From Actinomycetota bacterium (lineage in GTDB: Bacteria > Actinomycetota > Thermoleophilia > Solirubrobacterales > Solirubrobacteraceae), in the NCBI GenBank assembly GCA_005788585.1, contig SYBY01000075.1, positions 1 through 10,015 of the forward strand: a stretch of 10,015 nt of DNA, written 5' to 3'. Shown here piece by piece: positions 1 through 5,880 of this stretch; position 1 is the first letter of the stretch, and each line of letters begins with the position of its first letter. The notes under the pieces were generated by a model. It saw only the letters and a list, made by a program, of their open reading frames with translations. It was not told the origin of the DNA and made no database searches. The position numbers and the translations under genes are program-made.

Positions 1-28
1 CAGCAGTGGCTAAAGCAGTAAAACTGGT

Positions 29-45
29 TTGAACCCCCGGTTCAA
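29..45. repeat. Inverted repeat TTGAACC-CCC-GGTTCAA
   Basis: The arms are a perfect 7-bp inverted repeat around a 3-base spacer, followed on the plus strand by TTTT at 46-49. It could be an operator-like dyad, or a short intrinsic terminator for a gene reading in from the left. A 3-base loop and four Ts make a weak terminator. A related imperfect copy lies 80 bases to the right, which favours a protein-binding site. Confidence 0.5.
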
Positions 46-66
46 TTTTCAGAGTCACGGTTTACA

Positions 67-92
67 CTAGCCAGGCACTAGCAGGGGCTAGC
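67..92. repeat. Three CTAGC motifs phased at 10-11 bp
   Basis: CTAGC occurs at 67-71, 78-82 and 88-92, start-to-start spacings 11 and 10. The first two extend to CACTAGC and the last two share CTAGCAG. One-helical-turn spacing places the copies on the same face of DNA, as in co-operative protein binding. CTAG-containing pentamers are expected to be uncommon in DNA this GC-rich. Function unknown. Confidence 0.45.
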
Positions 93-108
93 AGACCCCA
101 GGTTGGGA

Positions 109-126
109 TTCAACCGGCGGTTGCAA
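109..126. repeat. Second, imperfect copy of the inverted repeat
   Basis: TTCAACC-GGC-GGTTGCAA repeats the layout of the dyad at 29-45, with the same AACC-N3-GGTT core, one extra base in the right arm and one mismatch in the left arm. It overlaps the apparent stop codon of the minus-strand FN3 gene (112-110), consistent with that gene's last codons lying in what was originally non-coding DNA. Confidence 0.4.
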
Positions 127-1120
127 TTATGACTATCGATACGACCTCGGGAGCCTTGTGAAAATACAGGCTCCGGCTCCAGCCAAAAAAAGGGCCGCGC
201 ACGGAGACGAGCCGCGGGCCGTCGCCGAGCCGGGCGACGAGCCAGGCTTTCGACGCGGTGGCGCGGCCGCGGGTGCTGACGCGCAGCCGGATCGTCCGTG
301 TGCGGCCGACGCGCACGCGGGAGCGCGGGCCGGAGCGCATGAGCACGAGGTCGGCGGCCGTGGGCGGCGCGGCTGTGGCCGGGGTGGGCACGGGGATCGC
401 GGCGCCGGGCACGAAGACCGTGACGGGCTCGGGTGCGGCCGGGACGACGGGGGCGGGCGGCGGCTCGACGGCCGGCGGGAGCGCGGGCGTGGTGAACGTC
501 CGGTCCTCCCCGACCGTCGTGACCGTCCCGCTGCTGGCGACGAGCCGGTAGTGGTAGGTCGTGTTCGGCTGCAGGCCGGTGATCGGCTCGGACGCCAGGA
601 CACCGGACGCGCTGCTCGTCTGGCGCTCGGTCGTGCTCTGGCCGTACGCGATCGTTGTGCCGTAGTTGAAGTAGTGCGCGGTCTGCGCCCCGTCGGCCTC
701 AACGAGGCCGTGGAGCGTCGCCCCCGTGGGCGTCAGCGCGCTGGCCGGACCCGTCGCGCCCGCTTGACAGCGGGGTGACGCGAGGGTCGCTGACGCGCTC
801 GCGCCCCCGAGCATCCAGTCGATCTGCGGGAACGCATTGGCGTTGAAGATCGCGCGGAACACCCGCGGGTACGAGCCGGTGTTGAAGACCAGGGGCTGCC
901 CCTGGAACCCGAGACCCGGGGCGACCTGGTTCTGGTCGCCGAAGTCAATGAACTGCTGCGACCCGCTGTTGACGTAGCCGTAGTAGACGTGCCACACGTT
1001 GTCGGCCGTCCCCGACGGCGTGATGCAGTCGACGATCGGCACGGGCGCGGCCGCTGCAGGCGCCGCCGCGGCGGCGGCAAGGGCGCACAGGCCCGTCGTG
1101 ATGGCAGAAAGACGGCGCAA
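110..1120 (-). CDS. Exported FN3-domain protein with atypical C-terminus
   Basis: Probable secreted protein of 336 residues; the molecular function is unknown. From a TTG start at 1120 it has a Sec-type signal peptide (R2-R3, then an Ala-rich core, cleavage near residue 25). Residues 27-118 form a compact module bracketed by C32 and C118, resembling a repeat module common in actinobacterial exported proteins. Residues 125-212 are a fibronectin type III-like domain with the typical YNYGTT-like and GLQPNTTYHYRL segments. A Pro/Ala-rich linker (213-253) and a basic beta-rich segment (257-310) follow. The frame stays open upstream to an ATG at 1270, but that start would bury the signal peptide and overlap the divergent RTX gene, so TTG is preferred despite a weak Shine-Dalgarno. 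The last ~26 residues (311-336) come from AT-rich DNA after a seven-T run and use rare codons (ATA twice, ATT, TAT), so the true 3' end is uncertain. Confidence 0.75.
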   Translation of the reverse strand: MRRLSAITTGLCALAAAAAAPAAAAPVPIVDCITPSGTADNVWHVYYGYVNSGSQQFIDFGDQNQVAPGLGFQGQPLVFNTGSYPRVFRAIFNANAFPQIDWMLGGASASATLASPRCQAGATGPASALTPTGATLHGLVEADGAQTAHYFNYGTTIAYGQSTTERQTSSASGVLASEPITGLQPNTTYHYRLVASSGTVTTVGEDRTFTTPALPPAVEPPPAPVVPAAPEPVTVFVPGAAIPVPTPATAAPPTAADLVLMRSGPRSRVRVGRTRTIRLRVSTRGRATASKAWLVARLGDGPRLVSVRGPFFGWSRSLYFHKAPEVVSIVIIATAG

Positions 1121-1268
1121 CGTGGTGAGCCCGCGAGCGTCGGTGCTCCACGGGGCCTCACACGCTACCGGCCGTGGCAACCCCTTGGGGGTCCGGACCC
1201 CCGATCTTGGGGGTCGGTGTCGGGTCGCTCCCGATGGCAGGCGTCCCGTCGCGCGGAAGGGTTGGGGC
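1121..1268. promoter_or_regulatory. Divergent promoter region with a palindromic operator-like cluster
   Basis: This is the 148-base gap between the divergent FN3 and RTX genes. Its centre holds GGGGGTC at 1187-1193, GACCCCC at 1196-1202 and GGGGGTC at 1209-1215. The first two form a perfect 16-base palindrome (1187-1202). The first and third are part of a 10-base direct repeat spaced 22 bases apart, about two helical turns. On the minus strand TAGCGT (1167-1162) fits an actinobacterial TANNNT -10 element about 40 bases before the TTG start; no clear -35 is seen. The RTX gene's Shine-Dalgarno GGAAGG lies at 1255-1260. A shared operator for both genes is an inference. Confidence 0.5.
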
Positions 1269-2792
1269 ATGACGACCACCAGCCACACCCACACCACCCT
1301 CCTGCGGCGCGCGGGGATCGTCCTCGCCCTGCTCGCAGCCTGCTACGGCGCCCTCGGCGCCGCGACCGCTCAAGCAAGCACCCTGACGTATGAAGGGGGC
1401 ACATTGGTCCTGAGAGCCTCACCTGGCGAAGCGAACTTCGTGGGCATCGGCGCCCACGCCGACCAGCCTGGGATGCTCGCCGTCAGCGACACGGACAAGC
1501 CCGTCACGTCGGAGTGCACCTTCGACAGCGAGTTCCACCGGTGGGCGACCTGCCCCATCCCGACCAACGGCATCTACATCGAGACCGGGGACGGCAAGGA
1601 CATCGTCAACGTCGGTGACGACCTCCCGGCGACCATCCCCGTGACGATCGACGGCGGCGCGGGTGACGACACGCTGCGCGGCGCACCGTTCGGCGAGATC
1701 CGCGAGACCATCCTCGGCGGACCCGGCAACGACAAGATCACCGGCGGCGCCGGGGATGACGTCATCCGCGGCGGTGACGGCGACGACGAACTCGAGGGCC
1801 AGGCCGGCAACGACCAGCTCTACGGCGACGGCGGCAACGACAAGCTGCGCGGCGACGGCTACCGCGACCAGTTCGCCGACGTCATCGACGGCGGCGCGGG
1901 CTACGACCAGACCGACGGCGACTGGATGGTCGAGTCGGGCAAGTTCCAGCCCCCGATCACCGTGAGCCTCGACGGCGCGGCCAACGACGGCCGCCCGGGC
2001 GAGAGCGACAACGTCACGGGCCTGGAGAAGATCTACCTCAACGCGCCCGCGACGCTCATCGGCGGCAACGACGCCGACGAGTTCACCGTGTTCAACACCG
2101 GCGACGGCTCGACCAAGCTGGTCGGCAACGGCGGCAACGACAAGCTGTCTGCGTTCGACCACAGCGACGAGGTCGACGGCGGTGCCGGCGACGATCAGCT
2201 CGCCGGCGGCTACGGCGACGACACGGTCACCGGCGGCCCCGGCCGCGATCAGATCCACGGCGACGCCCCGAGCAGCGCGTGCAACTACATCCAGTGCCGC
2301 CTGCCGTTCGGCAACGACACGATCTACGCGCAGGACGGCGAGGTCGACTCGATCGACTGCGGCATCGGCAACGACACCGCATACGTCGACGCCAACGACG
2401 TCGTCAGCGGCTGCGAGAACGTCATCAAGGGCTCCGGGCCCGCGGGCGGCGGACAGCAGGGCGGCGGCATCGCGAAGCAGGCGTCGCTGCTCCCGCTGAA
2501 GCTCCGCGGCACGAAGCTCGCCAAGGCGCTGCGGCGCGGATTCGTCGTCGACGTGACCGCGCCGGGCAAGGGCAAGGTCTCGGTCGTCGCGACCCGGGCG
2601 GGCAAGACCGTCGCGAAGGGCGCGGCGAAGGCCTCGGGCGCCAAGAAGGTCGGCGTGAAGCTGCGGTTCACCAAGGCCGGGAAGAAGGCGCTGCGCCGGG
2701 CGAAGAGCGCCAAGCTGGCCCTGAAGGTCACCTTCACGCCCGCCAAGGGCAAGAAGCTCACGGCATCGCACCGGATCTCGCTCAAGCGATAA
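1269..2792 (+). CDS. Exported RTX-type calcium-binding repeat protein
   Basis: A 507-residue protein expected outside the cell membrane. The ATG at 1269 follows GGAAGG by 8 bases; longer in-frame starts would run through the divergent promoter. A signal peptide (R13-R14, hydrophobic 16-31) is probably cut after AQA36. Residues 37-104 are a non-repeat lead-in with C83 and C95. Residues 105-219 and 265-332 are RTX nonapeptides of the GGxGxDxUx type (GGAGDDTLR, GGPGNDKIT, GGAGDDVIR, GGYGDDTVT), which fold as a beta-roll holding Ca2+ between turns. Residues 338-388 form a cap with four cysteines (C338, C343, C364, C382) and a DGEVDSIDCG motif. After a Gly-rich hinge, residues 401-507 are a Lys/Arg-rich beta-domain ending HRISLKR. 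Twenty bases of the repeat DNA recur exactly at 1828-1847 and 2128-2147, 300 bases apart. Ca2+ binding is family knowledge; a structural or adhesive role is inferred. Confidence 0.9.
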   Translation: MTTTSHTHTTLLRRAGIVLALLAACYGALGAATAQASTLTYEGGTLVLRASPGEANFVGIGAHADQPGMLAVSDTDKPVTSECTFDSEFHRWATCPIPTNGIYIETGDGKDIVNVGDDLPATIPVTIDGGAGDDTLRGAPFGEIRETILGGPGNDKITGGAGDDVIRGGDGDDELEGQAGNDQLYGDGGNDKLRGDGYRDQFADVIDGGAGYDQTDGDWMVESGKFQPPITVSLDGAANDGRPGESDNVTGLEKIYLNAPATLIGGNDADEFTVFNTGDGSTKLVGNGGNDKLSAFDHSDEVDGGAGDDQLAGGYGDDTVTGGPGRDQIHGDAPSSACNYIQCRLPFGNDTIYAQDGEVDSIDCGIGNDTAYVDANDVVSGCENVIKGSGPAGGGQQGGGIAKQASLLPLKLRGTKLAKALRRGFVVDVTAPGKGKVSVVATRAGKTVAKGAAKASGAKKVGVKLRFTKAGKKALRRAKSAKLALKVTFTPAKGKKLTASHRISLKR

Positions 2793-2814
2793 ACCGGGGA
2801 AGCGGCGTAAGAAC

Positions 2815-2856
2815 GGCCGGGGTCGCAGGTTGCACCATCGCAACCTGACCCCGGCC
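2815..2856 (+). terminator. Strong bulged hairpin before the Asp-box/Ig gene
   Basis: Arms 2815-2833 and 2840-2856 pair over 17 bp, with a two-base GC bulge at 2825-2826 and a six-base ACCATC loop. The next four Ts (2863-2866) begin six bases after the stem, too far for a textbook intrinsic terminator. The downstream Shine-Dalgarno GGAG (2858-2861) starts one base after the stem's end. It may terminate the RTX gene, partly attenuate read-through, or act as a leader structure for the next gene. A hairpin is certain from the sequence; its role is not. Confidence 0.7.
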
Positions 2857-2867
2857 TGGAGCTTTTC

Positions 2868-5315
2868 ATGACCCGCCGCCTGCTGTTCTGCGTCCTGTCC
2901 TTCGCCGCCGCGCTCATCGCCGCCGCTCCCGCGCACGCGGGCCTCAGCACGTGGACAAGCCTCAGCGGCCTGACGACCGCCGCCGGTGCAGACCACGTGC
3001 GCGAGTACACGCGCGGCACACCACCGACGACGATCTACGCGGCGACGGAGGACGACGGCGTCTTCCGCTCCACCAACGCGGGGGCGAGCTGGTCGGCGTT
3101 CAACGGCGGGCTCGAGGGCGTTCCGGGCGCGAAGAACGTCCGCACCGTCTTCGCCGACGGCAGCCGAATGCTCGCCGGAACGAGCGCGGGCCTGTTCGCG
3201 TCGACCGGCGGCGGCGCCTGGCAGCCCCTGGCGCAGGGCCCGGAGGACAATCCCGCGCAGCCGAAGAAACTGAACACCGCCGTCCAGGCGCTGTATTCGG
3301 TCACGGGCGGCCCGCTGCTCGCGGGCGGCTTCTCCAGCGGCGTGTTCCGCAGCAACGACGGCGGCAACACCTGGATCCACCCGGCGCCCGGCAACGGCAT
3401 GCCCGCCGCCACGACGGTGTGGCACCTCACCTCGTTCGTCCCCGGTGTCGTGTTCGCCGCGACGAGCAGCGGCATCTTCCGCTCGCTCGACAACGGGGCG
3501 AGCTGGACGCTCACGAGCGACGGCATCCCGGGCACGACGCTGCGCGTCTTCAAGGACCCCGTCAACCCGCTCATCTACTACGCCGGCACCACCGCGGGCG
3601 TGTACCGCACCGTCAACGGCGGCCTCACCTGGTCGGCCATCAATGGCTCGCAGAGCAAAGCGCTGCTGGCGAACACCGTCCGCGGCATGATCGTCCGCAG
3701 CGTCGGCACGCGCACCCGGATCTACGCCGCGACGGAGAACGGCCTGTGGGTCGGCACCGCCCGCAACGACAGCGTGCTCAACCCGGGTCCGGTCGACTGG
3801 CGCCACGTCACCGAGAGCGGTCTCGGCGGCCACGACATCTTCTGGACGATCTCCGAACTCGACCCCGTGACGGGCACGTTCATCGCCGGCACGGACGGCA
3901 ACGGCGGGTACGCCCTGACGTTCCAGCTGCCGTTCAACATCGTCAACCCGTCGATCAGCGGCACGACGAAGGTCGGCAAGGAGCTCACCGCCAACAAGGG
4001 CACGTGGGGCGGCACCGAGGAGATCGCCTTCACGTATCAGTGGCAGCGGTGCACGGCGTCGAACAGCGGCTGCTCGGACATCAGCGGTGCTGAGCAGGAC
4101 AAGTACACGCTGACGGCCGCGGACTTCGACAAGTGGATCCGGGTCGAGGTGACCGCCGAGAACGACGTCAACACCTTCATCCCCACCGACGAGACGACGG
4201 CCACGGTCGGCAAGGTCGGCGCCGCCGACGGCGACCTGCCGGGTGCGAACCAGTCTCCGGCGCCGAGCATCTCCGGGCCGGGCCTGCCGCAGTCCGGCCA
4301 CACGCTCGCCGCGACCGGCGCGTCGTTCAACCCGGCCGCGACGCTCGGCATCACGTACCAGTGGTACCGCTGCGCCAGCACGGTCGAGAGCACATGCGTG
4401 CTCGTCCCGGGCGTGACCGGCGCGAACTACGTCCTGACGGACATCGACGTCGAACGCCGCATCCGGGTCAAGGCGGTCGGCAAGAACGCGTTCGGCTCGA
4501 AGACCACCGAGTTCAGCGGGCCCTCGAACGAGATCTTCCCGAAGCAGGCCACCGTCAAGGGCGGGAAGAACCCGTTCCTTGAGGGCGCGGCGGTCGTCGG
4601 TGAGTCGCTCATCGCGAACGTCGGCGAGTGGGAGTTCCCCGGCACGACCTGGGAGCGCGTATGGATCCGCTGTGACGCCGACGGCTCGTCGTGCGAGACC
4701 CTGACGAGCCAGAAGGGCCCGACCTACCTGCTCACCGCGGCGGACGCCGGCAAGCGCCTGAAGGCCGAGATCAAGGCGGACGCCAACGGGCCGAGCAAGT
4801 TCCCGGGCCCGGTCTACGTGCAGACCCCGCTGAGCGGCGTCGTCGTCACCCCGCCGTCGCCCGCCGTGGACATCCCGGCGCCGCCCGCGCCGGCGCCCGG
4901 ACCGGCGCCGCAGCCGCCCGCCCCGCCGGTGCAGGCCGCGGACACCGTCAAGCCCATCCTCTCGGGCCTGTCGCTTGCGAAGACGAAGGTCAAGCGCGGC
5001 GGCACGCTGACGATCTCGCTGCGCCCGAGCGAGGCGAGCTCCATTCGGGTGCAGATTCAGCGGCTGACGAAGGGCCGCAAGGTCGGCAAGGCCTGCAAGA
5101 CGGGCCGCAGGAAGGGCAAGCGCTGCACGATCACCAAGACCCTGCTGACGAAGACCATGCCCGCCTCCGCGGGGTCGGCCAAGCTGACCGTCGCGCTGAA
5201 GGCGCGCGGCAAGGCCCTGGCGACGGGTAGCTATCGAGCCCTCGTCACCCCGGTCGATGCCGCCGGCAACCGCGGCGCCGTGCGCACCGTGACGTTCACG
5301 ATCACCCGCCGCTGA
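2868..5315 (+). CDS. Exported Asp-box (BNR-like) and Ig-like repeat protein
   Basis: An 815-residue exported protein. The ATG at 2868 follows GGAG by six bases and opens a clear signal peptide cut near AHA24-G25. Residues ~45-350 carry Asp-box motifs (S/T-x-D/N-x-G-x-x-W) at 68-75, 162-169, 206-213 and 248-255, plus a degenerate one at 112-118, the pattern of a BNR/sortilin-like beta-propeller. Asp-boxes are structural and occur in sialidases and many other proteins; no sialidase catalytic residues are evident, so hydrolase activity is not claimed. Three actinobacterial Ig-like modules follow (~360-447, 466-555, 561-655), each with a paired-cysteine signature (C395/C402, C502/C510, C602/C609) and a Y-x-LT-x-x-D motif. 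A Pro-rich linker (661-690) leads to a basic beta-domain (692-815) with C743/C753 and a VDAAGNRG motif, ending TFTITRR. A cell-surface binding role is inferred. Confidence 0.88.
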   Translation: MTRRLLFCVLSFAAALIAAAPAHAGLSTWTSLSGLTTAAGADHVREYTRGTPPTTIYAATEDDGVFRSTNAGASWSAFNGGLEGVPGAKNVRTVFADGSRMLAGTSAGLFASTGGGAWQPLAQGPEDNPAQPKKLNTAVQALYSVTGGPLLAGGFSSGVFRSNDGGNTWIHPAPGNGMPAATTVWHLTSFVPGVVFAATSSGIFRSLDNGASWTLTSDGIPGTTLRVFKDPVNPLIYYAGTTAGVYRTVNGGLTWSAINGSQSKALLANTVRGMIVRSVGTRTRIYAATENGLWVGTARNDSVLNPGPVDWRHVTESGLGGHDIFWTISELDPVTGTFIAGTDGNGGYALTFQLPFNIVNPSISGTTKVGKELTANKGTWGGTEEIAFTYQWQRCTASNSGCSDISGAEQDKYTLTAADFDKWIRVEVTAENDVNTFIPTDETTATVGKVGAADGDLPGANQSPAPSISGPGLPQSGHTLAATGASFNPAATLGITYQWYRCASTVESTCVLVPGVTGANYVLTDIDVERRIRVKAVGKNAFGSKTTEFSGPSNEIFPKQATVKGGKNPFLEGAAVVGESLIANVGEWEFPGTTWERVWIRCDADGSSCETLTSQKGPTYLLTAADAGKRLKAEIKADANGPSKFPGPVYVQTPLSGVVVTPPSPAVDIPAPPAPAPGPAPQPPAPPVQAADTVKPILSGLSLAKTKVKRGGTLTISLRPSEASSIRVQIQRLTKGRKVGKACKTGRRKGKRCTITKTLLTKTMPASAGSAKLTVALKARGKALATGSYRALVTPVDAAGNRGAVRTVTFTITRR

Positions 5316-5778
5316 CGACGGACGCGCTGCGCGCCACGACGGTGCGCAGCGCGATCCGGGTGTCGGTCTCCACCACGCCGCCCTTCGTCTTCAGGGTGCG
5401 GATGAGGGTGTCGAGCTCTGCAGGGTCGGCCGTGACGACGCGCAGCGCGTAGTCGAAGCGGCCGGTCACGTGGGCGCAGTCGGTGATCTGCTCAAGCGCG
5501 GCAGCGAGGCGCTCGAATCCGTCACTGACGTCAGGCGCAGACAGCCGGACGTCCACGAGCGCGACCAGCCTCCGCCCCGTCGCCGCGGGATCGAGCACCG
5601 TCGTGAAGCCGGTGATGACGCCACGCTCCTGCAGGCGGCGCACGCGCTCGGCCGCGGCGTTGGCGCTGAGCGCGACGTGTTCGCCCAGCTCACGGAAGCT
5701 CATCCGGCCATCCTCGCGAAGTTGACCGAGGATCTCACGGTCAATGTCGTCCAACCCAGAGATTTCCACTGTCTTCAC
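5302..5778 (-). CDS. Lrp/AsnC-family transcriptional regulator
   Basis: A 158-residue DNA-binding regulator of typical family length. The GTG at 5778 is preceded by GAGG (plus-strand 5791-5788) with a nine-base spacer; the frame is open far upstream, but that extension has no family similarity and reads antisense through the next gene. Residues 8-56 are the winged helix-turn-helix (GLDDIDREILGQL, then SFRELGEHVALSANAAAERVRRL). Residues ~72-146 are the RAM/ligand-binding domain, with the family's G-x-F/Y-D signature in HVTGRFDYAL (103-112). Such proteins form dimers and octamers and respond to amino acids or other small molecules; the effector cannot be told here. It diverges from the beta-helix gene across 102 bases, so autoregulation plus control of that gene is the likeliest job. 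Its 3' end overlaps the convergent Asp-box/Ig gene by 14 bases. Confidence 0.93.
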   Translation of the reverse strand: MKTVEISGLDDIDREILGQLREDGRMSFRELGEHVALSANAAAERVRRLQERGVITGFTTVLDPAATGRRLVALVDVRLSAPDVSDGFERLAAALEQITDCAHVTGRFDYALRVVTADPAELDTLIRTLKTKGGVVETDTRIALRTVVARSASVVSGG

Positions 5779-5880
5779 CGCCGGATGCCTCGTCTTTCCC
5801 CGTCTTGCGGCGCTCAGAGTAAATGATCCCGCGGCGCTCGGTTGGACGATCACCGACCGACCGGATTTCAGGAGCTCACC
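5779..5880. promoter_or_regulatory. Divergent Lrp / beta-helix intergenic region
   Basis: This 102-base gap should hold promoters for the Lrp/AsnC gene and the beta-helix gene. GCGGCGCTC occurs twice as a direct repeat (5807-5815 and 5831-5839), flanking the only AT-rich core, GAGTAAATGAT (5817-5827), a natural place for a -10 element. A stem of 7 bp with one G-U pair (5839-5845 with 5853-5859, loop of 7) precedes the plus-strand Shine-Dalgarno AGGAG (5870-5874). No good -35 hexamer was found on either strand. Lrp-family regulators commonly bind their own divergent promoter, so the repeats are candidate operators. Confidence 0.45.

Larger units (their letters stand above)
1..109. other. AT-richer non-coding left edge
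   Basis: No convincing gene is seen here. The stretch is clearly richer in A and T than the rest of the window. It carries an inverted repeat at 29-45, three phased CTAGC motifs at 67-92, and the start of a second inverted repeat at 109-126. AGCAGT also occurs twice, at 2-7 and 14-19. It could be the promoter or leader of a gene off the left edge, or a recombination or island boundary; no recombinase gene is in view. TTCAA-containing motifs resemble a tRNA T-loop, but no cloverleaf can be drawn. Confidence 0.5.

Noticed and set aside
25..60. tRNA T-arm-like GGTTCAA motifs near the left edge
   Set aside because: No acceptor, D or anticodon stems can be paired around them on either strand; they are explained as an inverted repeat.
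150..174. 7-bp stem (150-156 with 168-174) as a terminator of the FN3 gene
   Set aside because: The loop is 11 bases, no T-tract follows on the minus strand, and the stem lies before the apparent stop codon.
1121..1297. Longer FN3 protein starting at ATG 1270 or further upstream
   Set aside because: It would place the signal peptide about 50 residues inside the protein and overlap the divergent RTX gene's start.
1650..2260. Short, regularly spaced DNA repeats resembling a CRISPR or tandem array
   Set aside because: They are the codons of RTX nonapeptides (GGxGxDxUx) inside an intact reading frame; units vary and there are no constant repeats with unique spacers.
2868..3920. Sialidase (exo-alpha-sialidase) annotation based on Asp-boxes
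   Set aside because: Asp-boxes alone are structural and widespread; the catalytic Arg triad and Tyr/Glu pair of sialidases could not be identified.
1419..4301. 960-codon open frame on the minus strand opposite the RTX and Asp-box genes
   Set aside because: It is an antisense shadow of high-GC coding DNA: Ala/Arg/Val-rich, without domains, and it crosses two well-supported genes and the hairpin between them.
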